Of a stretch of DNA of 20,796 nt, positions 1 through 6,436 are shown piece after piece. The stretch's first letter is position 1; the number at the start of each line of letters is the position of its first letter. The translations under genes and the position numbers were made by a program. The stretch is from JAGLRQ01 sp965369805. GTDB lineage: Bacteria; Auribacterota; UBA6266. Under the pieces are notes generated by a model that was given only the letters and a program-made list of their open reading frames with translations, had not been told where the DNA came from and searched no databases. The stretch is taken from assembly GCA_965369805.1 (NCBI GenBank), contig CBDURG010000021.1, positions 1 through 20,796 of the forward strand. The letters run 5' to 3'.

Positions 1-120
1 GTCGCGGGCGAAAAAATAACGTTTTATATTGATGAGAATAGAATGGTTTGCGAACCTGGCGCAAAACTTATAATTTTTCCCAAAAGAGATAAAGATTCAT
101 CGGAAATAAGTATATTTTAA
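1..120 (+). CDS. lptA: LptA/OstA family LPS-transport protein, C-terminal end only
   Basis: Frame 1 is open from the window edge to a TAA at 118-120 and gives 39 residues, including GEKITFYIDENRMVCEPGAK. This resembles the last beta-strands of LptA/OstA, the periplasmic protein that bridges inner- and outer-membrane parts of the LPS export machine. The identification rests on this short tail and on position: it lies 18 bases upstream of lptB, as in the common lptC-lptA-lptB order. The signal peptide and most of the OstA domain lie outside the window, so nothing can be said about completeness. It probably shares a transcript with lptB. Confidence 0.7.
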   Translation, partial: VAGEKITFYIDENRMVCEPGAKLIIFPKRDKDSSEISIF

Positions 121-138
121 GCATAGAGGAAATGACTA

Positions 139-633
139 ATGGAACTTTTGCGTACGGAAAAACTTTGTAAAAGCTATCATAATAAACGAGTGGTAAATGA
201 CGTTGAAATAAATGTTCATAGAGGTGAAATCGTTGGAATCCTGGGCCCCAATGGAGCGGGTAAAACCACCACATTTTATATGATTGTAGGCCTTGTAAGC
301 CCGGATTCGGGCAGGGTAATTTTTGACAATAAAGATATAACAAAAGCTCCGATGTGTAAACGCGCGAAAAAGGGTATCGGCTATCTTGCGCAGGAACCTT
401 CGATATTTAGAAATCTTACAGTTGAAGAAAATATAATGGCAATACTTGAAACTCTTCCATCTACGTATAAACAGAGAAAAGAAAAGTTGGGGCAGCTTCT
501 ATCGGAATTAAAAATCGCGGACCTGGCGAAAAATAAAGCATGTACCCTTTCGGGAGGAGAAAGAAGAAGATTAGAAATTACCAGAGCCCTGGTAACAAAT
601 CCTTCATTCATACTTCTGGACGAACCATTTTAA
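139..633 (+). CDS. lptB: LptB, LPS export ABC ATPase, N-terminal part ending at a premature UAA
   Basis: This encodes the cytoplasmic ATPase that powers LPS extraction by LptB2FG. Residues 1-164 carry Walker A GPNGAGKT (36-43), the signature LSGGE (137-141) and Walker B ending in DEPF (161-164). The family normally continues with AGVDP, but codon 165 is TAA (631-633). The frame then resumes without a shift as GVDPIAVF and runs to 861 with convincing LptB sequence. The product as read would lack the D-loop and the H-loop histidine and should be inactive alone. The start is ATG 139 with AGAGGA upstream at 125-130. UAA could be a sequencing or assembly error, a true nonsense mutation, or a split gene. 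Partner genes lptF and lptG are at 7.7-9.8 kb. Confidence 0.85.
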   Translation: MELLRTEKLCKSYHNKRVVNDVEINVHRGEIVGILGPNGAGKTTTFYMIVGLVSPDSGRVIFDNKDITKAPMCKRAKKGIGYLAQEPSIFRNLTVEENIMAILETLPSTYKQRKEKLGQLLSELKIADLAKNKACTLSGGERRRLEITRALVTNPSFILLDEPF

Positions 634-861
634 GGAGTTGACCCGATTGCTGTTTTTGAAGTCCAGCAGATTATAGAAACCTTAAAAGAAAAGGGGCTGG
701 GTGTACTTCTCACTGACCATAGTGTAAGAGAGACTTTATCTATTACGGACAGGGCGTATGTAATGTATGATGGTAAAATTTTACTTTCAGGAACTGCTAA
801 CGAACTTATTAATGATTCCCAGGCAAGGAAAATATATCTGGGTGAGAGATTTACAATGTAA
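634..861 (+). pseudogene. lptB: C-terminal remainder of lptB after the in-frame stop
   Basis: The same frame as lptB is open from 634 to a TAA at 859-861 (75 codons). It begins GVDPIAVFEV, which is the D-loop region, contains the H-loop TDHSVRET with His at composite residue 194, and ends in YLGERFTM, the usual LptB C-terminus. With the first part and the stop codon this gives the normal family length of about 240 residues, so no bases are missing. There is no ATG, GTG or TTG near its beginning. The stop codon itself lies in TAAGGAG, a good Shine-Dalgarno match, and ATT 646-648 sits 8 bases downstream in frame, so re-initiation is conceivable but unproven. Confidence 0.8.
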
Positions 862-882
862 AAGTATTTGTGTTTTAAATAA

Positions 883-911
883 TTGCCTTGTTGAAGTCTC
901 TGTGTTATACC
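883..911 (+). promoter_or_regulatory. Probable sigma70 promoter for hpf
   Basis: TTGCCT (883-888) and TATACC (906-911) are separated by 17 bases, with a TG one base before the -10 box. A start near 918 would leave a leader of about 59 bases before hpf. The sites were read by eye; the rpmI promoter uses the same TTGCCT -35 box. Confidence 0.5.
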
Positions 912-976
912 TTTATTTACAATTAGGGCGTAACTTGTAATGTAGGTTGTAGTTTCATGCAAAAAGGAGGTATTGT

Positions 977-1309
977 GTGGATATTACTGTAACAGGAAGG
1001 CATGTGTCTGTAACTGAGCCGATGAAAGAATACGCAAAGGAAAAGTTTTCTAAGATGGATAAGTTTACTCTTAGAATCAATGATGCTCATGTAATAATGG
1101 ACATAGAAAAGTATCGGCAAAAAGCAGAAGTTACTTTGAACGGGCCTCATTTTTCCTTTCATATGGAAGAAGTAAGTGATGATATGTATAAGTCACTAGA
1201 CAATCTTGTAGATAGAATTGAGAAAAAACTCAGAAGGATGAAAGGTAAATTTCATAATAGGAAAGCCAAATCCGTAAAGGAACTTGAAATAGAGCATAGC
1301 GGGGACTAA
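977..1309 (+). CDS. hpf: Ribosome hibernation-promoting factor, short form (HPF/RaiA family)
   Basis: This is a 110-residue protein of the HPF/YfiA family, which binds the 30S decoding channel and silences ribosomes in stationary phase or starvation. The N-terminal MDITVTGRHVSVTE and the following alpha/beta pattern fit the family, and the tail KKLRRMKGKFHNRK is basic as expected for rRNA contact. Its length matches the short form; the long-form C-terminal dimerisation domain is absent, so dimerising 70S would need another factor. The start is GTG 977, six bases after AAGGAGG (964-970). It stands between lptB and hprK, as in the proteobacterial lptB-rpoN-hpf-PTS order but without rpoN. An upstream promoter at 883-911 suggests separate transcription from lptB. 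Confidence 0.92.
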   Translation: MDITVTGRHVSVTEPMKEYAKEKFSKMDKFTLRINDAHVIMDIEKYRQKAEVTLNGPHFSFHMEEVSDDMYKSLDNLVDRIEKKLRRMKGKFHNRKAKSVKELEIEHSGD

Positions 1310-1357
1310 GCCAGGATTGATCTATTAAAATAAAAGTTTTTGGAGGAACAATAAAAT

Positions 1358-2332
1358 ATGCAAGAGGTTACCGTAAGAGATTTTTACAATAGCCTGAAGG
1401 ATCATCTGGGGTTGGAACTTGTCGGCGGTGAAAAAGGGCTGAGGAGAAAGATCAAGGAACCGACCTTAAATCGGCCCGGATTAGCCTTGGTTGGATATTA
1501 CGATTTCTTTCCTCACAGGAGAATTCAGGTTATAGGGTTTGTTGAAATGTCTTTTTTAAAGACTCTTAACAAGGAAGAAAGAACTAAGATGATCAGAGCT
1601 TTTTTCTCAAAGAAATTTCCCTGCTGCGTTATAACAAGACATTTTGTTCCCTTTAGGGAGATGATAGAGGAGGCGGATAGAAAGGGACTAGTTCTTTTTA
1701 GATCGAATTCAATAACAAAATTACTTATAAATGAAGCTACCCTGTATTTAGAGGATAAATTTTCTCCGCAGATAACGATGAGCGGAGACCTTGTTGAGGT
1801 TTATGGGATAGGAATTCTGATTATAGGTGAGAGCGGAGTTGGCAAAAGTGAATGCGCTCTTTCCATTGTTAGCAAAGGACACAGGCTTATATCTGATGAT
1901 ATTGTTATTATAAAATTACGTGACAGAAAAGATCTTATTGGCAGATGCGCTGAGGTGACTAAATACCATATGGAAATAAGAGGGCCGGGAATTATAAATA
2001 TTGAACAACTTTTCGGAGCAGGTTCTGTCAGGGAATATAAGAAAATTGATATGGTTGTTTCTCTCGAAGACTGGGATGTTGAAAAAGAGTATGACAGGGT
2101 CGGAATTGATGAAAACTTTTTTACCATACTCGGCATTAAGCTTCCTTATATGGTAATCCCCGTTAAGCCTGGCCGGGACGTGGCTCTTATCATTGAAGTC
2201 GCGGCTCTTAAGCACAGGCTTAGAAAACTCGGAAGGAATTCGGCAAAAGATCTGAATGATTCGTTAATAAAAAGAATGACAGGTGGTAATAAAAAAATAG
2301 CCGGCGCTAAAAAAAGGAAGAAGAAAAGATGA
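1358..2332 (+). CDS. hprK: HPr kinase/phosphorylase
   Basis: HprK phosphorylates and dephosphorylates HPr on a regulatory serine, linking energy state to regulation. The 324-residue protein has an N-terminal DRTGG-like domain (about 1-130) and a C-terminal kinase domain with P-loop GESGVGKS (157-164), HRLISDD with Asp180/181, EIRGPGIIN (206-214) and the C-terminal segment PVKPGRDVALIIEVAA. Two positions differ from the family pattern I recall. The motif HGVLVDVFG before the P-loop is SGDLVEVYG here, so the conserved His is Ser142; and EIRGLGIIN has Pro for Leu. The tail is very basic (KKRKKKR). The start is ATG 1358 after GGAGGA (1341-1346). The stop overlaps the EIIA start (ATGA), and HPr, the likely substrate, is encoded just downstream. 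Confidence 0.92.
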   Translation: MQEVTVRDFYNSLKDHLGLELVGGEKGLRRKIKEPTLNRPGLALVGYYDFFPHRRIQVIGFVEMSFLKTLNKEERTKMIRAFFSKKFPCCVITRHFVPFREMIEEADRKGLVLFRSNSITKLLINEATLYLEDKFSPQITMSGDLVEVYGIGILIIGESGVGKSECALSIVSKGHRLISDDIVIIKLRDRKDLIGRCAEVTKYHMEIRGPGIINIEQLFGAGSVREYKKIDMVVSLEDWDVEKEYDRVGIDENFFTILGIKLPYMVIPVKPGRDVALIIEVAALKHRLRKLGRNSAKDLNDSLIKRMTGGNKKIAGAKKRKKKR

Positions 2333-2751
2333 TTGGAGTAGTAGTCGCGGCACATGGAAATTTAGCAAGGGATCTTGTATCGGCAGCTGAGGAAATAGTC
2401 GGCAAGATAGAAAAATTGGCTGTGGTTGCTCAGCTTAACAAGGATAAGCATGAAGATATTGAGAGGAATCTTACGGAAGCAATAGAAAGTGTTGATTCTC
2501 CGGACGGGGTTTTGGTTCTTGTAGATGTATTTGGCGGCAGCCCCGCAAACATAGGGATGAGCATTCTTAAAAAGAAGAAAATTAAGATTGTAACAGGCGT
2601 TAATCTTCCTATGCTGATGGATTTTGCTGTGAACAGAAATGAAAAGAACTTGAAGAAACTGGCCTTGCAGATAACAAGAACCGGCCGCAAGAGTGTGTTT
2701 ACCGCTGAGAGCTATTTAAAGAAAAGAAAAATTGAAATAATAGATGTATGA
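2329..2751 (+). CDS. PTS EIIA component, mannose/fructose family
   Basis: This 140-residue EIIA-Man-type domain accepts phosphate from HPr. His9 in VVVAAHGNLA is the expected phosphorylation site, and VDVFGGSPAN (about 66-75) matches the family's second conserved loop. No EIIB, EIIC or EIID gene lies nearby, so the protein probably signals rather than takes up sugar, as proposed for similar hprK-manX-hpr clusters in alphaproteobacteria. Its ATG overlaps the hprK stop by four bases, which indicates translational coupling. A 119-base gap with repeat-like sequence separates it from ptsH. It ends with a long basic stretch (SYLKKRKIEIIDV). The general name is secure; the signalling target is unknown. 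Confidence 0.88.
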   Translation: MIGVVVAAHGNLARDLVSAAEEIVGKIEKLAVVAQLNKDKHEDIERNLTEAIESVDSPDGVLVLVDVFGGSPANIGMSILKKKKIKIVTGVNLPMLMDFAVNRNEKNLKKLALQITRTGRKSVFTAESYLKKRKIEIIDV

Positions 2752-2756
2752 GTTTG

Positions 2757-2781
2757 TTGTCAATAGAAAAACAATAAAAGC
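2757..2781 (-). repeat. 25-nt dispersed repeat, copy 1 (inverted relative to 10041-10065)
   Basis: The reverse complement of these 25 bases matches 10041-10065 at 24 positions. Inside is a direct repeat CAATAGA-AAAA-CAATAGA. It starts six bases after the stop of the EIIA gene. The following stretch to about 2861 is AT-rich and contains GATTCACGATTCACG and CGAAATACGATATACGG, which look repeat-derived, though I cannot show that from one window. Confidence 0.7.
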
Positions 2782-2870
2782 AGTGATTCGTGGATACTGA
2801 ATGGTGAATAGTAAATAATTTATTTTTTTCGATTCACGATTCACGAAATACGATATACGGTTTTATAATT

Positions 2871-3158
2871 ATGAGTGAAGAAAATATATTAAAAATTGAA
2901 AAAGAAATAGAAATTAAAAACGAGCTTGGCTTACATGCTCGCCCTGCTGCAATGTTTGTCCAGGCGGCAAATAGATTTAGCGCGAAAGTCCATGTAATGA
3001 AAGATGGAGAAACAATTAATGGTAAGAGCATTATGGGTGTTATGATGCTTGCGGCCGCGAAAGGAACAAAAATTAAAGTTATCGCGGAAGGAGAGGATGC
3101 GCAGAAAGCTATTGATGAACTAGGACAGCTTTTTATAAATAAATTTGGAGAAGAATGA
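2871..3158 (+). CDS. ptsH: HPr, phosphocarrier protein
   Basis: HPr carries phosphate from enzyme I to EIIA proteins. In this 95-residue protein the catalytic site is His22 within NELGLHARPAA, and the HprK-dependent regulatory site is Ser53 within NGKSIMGVM. Both are intact, so it can in principle be controlled by the hprK product encoded upstream. It has about seven more N-terminal residues than typical HPr (MSEENILK). ATG 2871 lacks a recognisable Shine-Dalgarno sequence; the bases before it are AT-rich and adjoin repeat-like sequence. The stop overlaps the ptsI start (ATGA), so the two are almost certainly co-translated. Confidence 0.95.
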   Translation: MSEENILKIEKEIEIKNELGLHARPAAMFVQAANRFSAKVHVMKDGETINGKSIMGVMMLAAAKGTKIKVIAEGEDAQKAIDELGQLFINKFGEE

Positions 3159-4972
3159 AAACCGCGAATAAAGAAATTGTTCTCAGAGGAATACCTGTTT
3201 GTCCCGGTGTCGTAATAGGGAAAGTTTACCTCTTTGACAGTAAAGAAGAATTTATTGCGAAGTATAAAATCCCTGAAGAGCAGATTCCTGGTGAGATAGC
3301 CAGGTTTGAAGAAGCCCTCATAAAAACCCGCCATGAATTAGTTGGAATTCAAAATAAGATTGCCAGTCAAGTGGGAGAAGAACACGCCCAGATATTTAAC
3401 GCCCATTTATTGTTCCTTGAAGACAGGTCGGTGATAGAACAGGTTATTAAGAGACTGGAAAAGGAAAAAATAAATGTGGAATATATCTTTCAGCAGGTGG
3501 GGGAAAAATATGTCGAACTGTTTTCCAATATGGAAGACGATTACCTGAGGGAAAGAGCTTCTGATATACGTGATTTTACGAAAAGGGTTCTTTACAACCT
3601 GATGGGGAAAAAAAAGAAGGATCTGTCGGATTTTGAAGAAGAGGTGATCATTGTCGCTTATGACCTTAGCCCTTCTGATACCGCGATGATGCATCAAGAC
3701 CTTGTTAAGGGTTTTGCTACTGATGTTGGGGGTAAAACTTCTCATACCGCGATTATAGCGCGTTCTCTGGAGATTCCCGCGGTAGTAGGGCTTCATAATG
3801 TTACCGGAAAGATAAAACCGGGCGGCAGGATTGTTGTTGATGGAAACCGCGGTTTGGTAATTATCCATCCTTCAAAATGGACTTTAAGCAAATATACTAT
3901 CGAAAAATCGAAATTTGAACGGTTGACAGAAAAACTTGCCGAACTTAAAGACCTTCCCGCGGAAACGATAGACGGTTACAGAGTTTCTGTTTCCGCTAAT
4001 ATTGAAATGCCGGCAGACATACCGTCGGTAATATCTCACGGGGCTGAAGGTGTTGGCCTTTACAGGACTGAGTTTTTCTATTTTAACCGTACGGGGCTTC
4101 CTTCGGAAGAAGAACAGTATACCGCGTACAAAAAGGTTGCTGAAGAAATTTACCCCAATTCTGTGATAATACGGACACTGGATATTGGAGGAGATAAATT
4201 TTCACATCAAATTGGTATCCAAAAAGAAATGAATCCGTTTCTCGGATGGAGAGCCATAAGGATTTGCCTTGAAGAACAGGAAGTTTTTAAACAACAGCTG
4301 CGGGCAATCTTAAGAGCGAGTGCGGTTGGAAATGTCAAGTTAATGTACCCCATGATCTCCTCTGTTGATGAAGTTTTACAGGCAAACAAGATAGTAGAAG
4401 AAGTGAAAACATCTCTTGATAAAAGTAAAATTGCGTATGACAAGGAAATTGAAATAGGTGCCATGATTGAAATTCCGTCTGCGGCTATGACTTCGGACAT
4501 AATAGCCCGCCATGTTGATTTTTTCAGCATAGGGACGAATGACCTTATCCAGTATTCGATTGCCGTAGATAGAGTGAATGAGAAAGTTGCTTACCTTTAT
4601 GAGCCTGCGAACCCCGCTATCTTAAGATTCATTAAGAATATTATAGATAACGGACATGCGGAAAATATCTGGGTGGGTATGTGTGGTGAAATGGCGGGGG
4701 ACCTTGAAATGACTCTTATCCTTGTGGGAATGGGCATTGACGAGTTGAGCGCGAGTTCGATTGTTATTCCTGAGATAAAAAAAGTTATAAGAAGTTCTTC
4801 TCTTAAAAGTCTCCAGATGCTTTCAGAAAATGTCTTGAAATGCAGTACCAGCCATGAAGTCAGGAAACTGACCAGAGCGCTTCTTAAAAAGACTACCCCG
4901 GAATTTGTTATGCAGCAGAATTACAGGATGCCATATTCAAAAAATGATTCCATATCAACCGGCCAGATTTAA
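3155..4972 (+). CDS. ptsI: Phosphoenolpyruvate-protein phosphotransferase, PTS enzyme I
   Basis: Enzyme I takes phosphate from phosphoenolpyruvate and passes it to HPr. The 605-residue protein has the expected order: N-terminal HPr-binding region, phosphohistidine domain with His197 in GGKTSHTAIIARS, and the C-terminal PEP-binding barrel with EGVGLYRTEFFY, GTNDLIQYS and Cys510 in GMCGEMAGD. All catalytic motifs are present. It is about 30 residues longer than the usual 570-575, mostly in a polar C-terminal tail ending YSKNDSISTGQI. Its start codon overlaps the ptsH stop. It is the last gene of the PTS cluster; no permease genes follow, and the next gene, metK, has its own promoter at 4989-5017. 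Confidence 0.96.
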   Translation: MKTANKEIVLRGIPVCPGVVIGKVYLFDSKEEFIAKYKIPEEQIPGEIARFEEALIKTRHELVGIQNKIASQVGEEHAQIFNAHLLFLEDRSVIEQVIKRLEKEKINVEYIFQQVGEKYVELFSNMEDDYLRERASDIRDFTKRVLYNLMGKKKKDLSDFEEEVIIVAYDLSPSDTAMMHQDLVKGFATDVGGKTSHTAIIARSLEIPAVVGLHNVTGKIKPGGRIVVDGNRGLVIIHPSKWTLSKYTIEKSKFERLTEKLAELKDLPAETIDGYRVSVSANIEMPADIPSVISHGAEGVGLYRTEFFYFNRTGLPSEEEQYTAYKKVAEEIYPNSVIIRTLDIGGDKFSHQIGIQKEMNPFLGWRAIRICLEEQEVFKQQLRAILRASAVGNVKLMYPMISSVDEVLQANKIVEEVKTSLDKSKIAYDKEIEIGAMIEIPSAAMTSDIIARHVDFFSIGTNDLIQYSIAVDRVNEKVAYLYEPANPAILRFIKNIIDNGHAENIWVGMCGEMAGDLEMTLILVGMGIDELSASSIVIPEIKKVIRSSSLKSLQMLSENVLKCSTSHEVRKLTRALLKKTTPEFVMQQNYRMPYSKNDSISTGQI

Positions 4973-4988
4973 TTTTTCCTATTCATTC

Positions 4989-5017
4989 TTGACTTATGAG
5001 ATGCATTTTTTTATATT
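4989..5017 (+). promoter_or_regulatory. Probable sigma70 promoter for metK-ahcY
   Basis: TTGACT (4989-4994) and TATATT (5012-5017) are 17 bases apart. A start near 5024 gives metK a leader of about 214 bases that includes the hairpin element at 5083-5179. Confidence 0.5.
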
Positions 5018-5082
5018 AGGTAATCTTGTTTTTATGGGTTTAATGTATTGGCCTTTTATTAATTTAAATTGTCTTATAAACC

Positions 5083-5179
5083 CAGATTTTGCATTAGCAG
5101 CAAAATCTGCCCGAAGGGCCGACTGATTAAATCTCAGTAAGATTTAATAATGTTTGTCGGGGTATCCCTTTTAGGGATA
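5083..5179 (+). repeat. Multi-hairpin intergenic element, copy 1
   Basis: Four perfect hairpins follow one another: CAGATTTTGC/GCAAAATCTG (5083-5092 and 5100-5109), GCCC-GAA-GGGC (5109-5119), ATTAAATCT/AGATTTAAT (5126-5134 and 5140-5148) enclosed by CCGAC/GTCGG (5119-5123 and 5156-5160), and TATCCCT/AGGGATA (5163-5169 and 5173-5179). Three sequence blocks recur in the same order at 12731-12974, so this is a repeated element rather than a unique metK leader structure. It could still act as an RNA structure in the metK transcript. Confidence 0.75.
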
Positions 5180-5237
5180 AAATACGATTTGTTTTAAAGT
5201 AATCAGGGTGAAAGCTAAAAATTATGGAGTAGAAAAA

Positions 5238-6404
5238 ATGGAGAAAGTTTTTTTTACATCGGAGTCGGTGACCGAAGGCCATCCTGACAAAATAAGTGAT
5301 CAGATTTCGGATGGTATTCTTGATTCGATACTTGCTCAGGACCCAGACGCAAGGGTTGCGTGTGAATCTCTTGTTACAACCGGACTTGTTGTTGTCGCGG
5401 GAGAAATTACGAAAAAGACAAACAGTCATGTTGATTACGCGGATATTGCCAGAGGTGTTATAAAGAAGATTGGTTATACAGATCCTGAAATAGGTTTTGA
5501 TTATCGTTCATGCGCGGTTATTTCCGCGATACACTCGCAGTCTCTTGATATTTCTATGGGAGTTACGACCGGAGAAGGCACTTACAAAGAGCAGGGAGCC
5601 GGCGATCAGGGCATGATGTTTGGATATGCTTGTAATGAAACACCTGAATATATGCCTTTGCCTATAGTGCTCGCGAATAAGCTTACAATGAAACTTGCTG
5701 AAGTAAGGAATAAAAAAATACTTAATTTTTTACGTCCCGACGGCAAAAGTCAGGTAACGGTTGAATACGATGATGGAAAGCCCATGCGTGTTGATACTGT
5801 TGTTGTTTCGACACAGCATAAGCCTATGAAAATCAGCAGACTCAGGAGAGAAATTATTAATAAGGTGATAAAACCTGTTATACCTTCAAAATATTTAGAC
5901 AAAAGGACTCGTGTGTTGATAAATCCTACGGGAAGATTTGTTGTCGGCGGGCCTCATGGTGATACAGGGTTAACCGGAAGAAAAATTATTGTTGACACAT
6001 ATGGAGGAATGGGGCGTCATGGCGGGGGTGCTTTTTCGGGAAAGGATCCATCGAAAGTTGACAGGAGCGCGACATACATGGCTCGTTATATCGCGAAGAA
6101 TATAGTCGCGGCGAAAATTGCCAAAAAGTGTGAAGTTCAGCTTTCATACGCTATTGGATACCCTGAACCTGTTTCAGTTCTTGTGGATTGTTTTGGGACA
6201 GAAAGGATTTCTTTGGATAAAATAACAAAGCTGATAAGAAAGACCTTCAAATTGAAACCCGCGGAGATTGTAAGTCATTTAAAACTTAAAAGGCCGATTT
6301 ATCAGGCGACCGCGTCTTATGGGCATTTTGGTAGAAAAGGAAAGGGGTTTACTTGGGAAAAGACTGATAAAGCTGCTGTTCTGAAGCAACAGGCAGGAAT
6401 ATAG
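5238..6404 (+). CDS. metK: S-adenosylmethionine synthetase
   Basis: MetK makes S-adenosylmethionine from methionine and ATP in the cytoplasm. The 388-residue protein opens MEKVFFTSESVTEGHPDKI with His15 and Asp17 of the ATP/metal site. It has GAGDQG at 120-125, GGPHGDTGLTGRKIIVDTYG in the middle, and GGGAFSGKDPSKVDRS, all family signatures. I place the start at ATG 5238, eight bases after GGAG (5226-5229). An in-frame GTG at 5208 would add ten residues that do not fit the family. ahcY follows after 32 bases, and the pair forms part of the methyl cycle. A promoter lies at 4989-5017, so the long leader may allow control, but I recognise no SAM riboswitch consensus. Confidence 0.96.
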   Translation: MEKVFFTSESVTEGHPDKISDQISDGILDSILAQDPDARVACESLVTTGLVVVAGEITKKTNSHVDYADIARGVIKKIGYTDPEIGFDYRSCAVISAIHSQSLDISMGVTTGEGTYKEQGAGDQGMMFGYACNETPEYMPLPIVLANKLTMKLAEVRNKKILNFLRPDGKSQVTVEYDDGKPMRVDTVVVSTQHKPMKISRLRREIINKVIKPVIPSKYLDKRTRVLINPTGRFVVGGPHGDTGLTGRKIIVDTYGGMGRHGGGAFSGKDPSKVDRSATYMARYIAKNIVAAKIAKKCEVQLSYAIGYPEPVSVLVDCFGTERISLDKITKLIRKTFKLKPAEIVSHLKLKRPIYQATASYGHFGRKGKGFTWEKTDKAAVLKQQAGI

Positions 6405-6436
6405 TAATTAGTGTATACAAAAATACAGGAGAAAAA

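Noticed and set aside
631..633. Alternative genetic code reading UAA as an amino acid
   Set aside because: UAA ends lptA, hpf, ptsI and ahcY at their expected C-termini, and UGA and UAG also terminate genes here. Only lptB has an internal UAA.
2864..2869. TATAAT as a -10 box for ptsH
   Set aside because: It ends one base before the ATG, so transcription would start inside the gene, and the only -35 match (TTCACG) is weak. It is probably chance in AT-rich sequence.
5024..5237. SAM or SAH riboswitch before metK-ahcY
   Set aside because: I recognise no riboswitch consensus, and the main hairpins recur in the unrelated infC-rpmI gap, which points to a repeat element.
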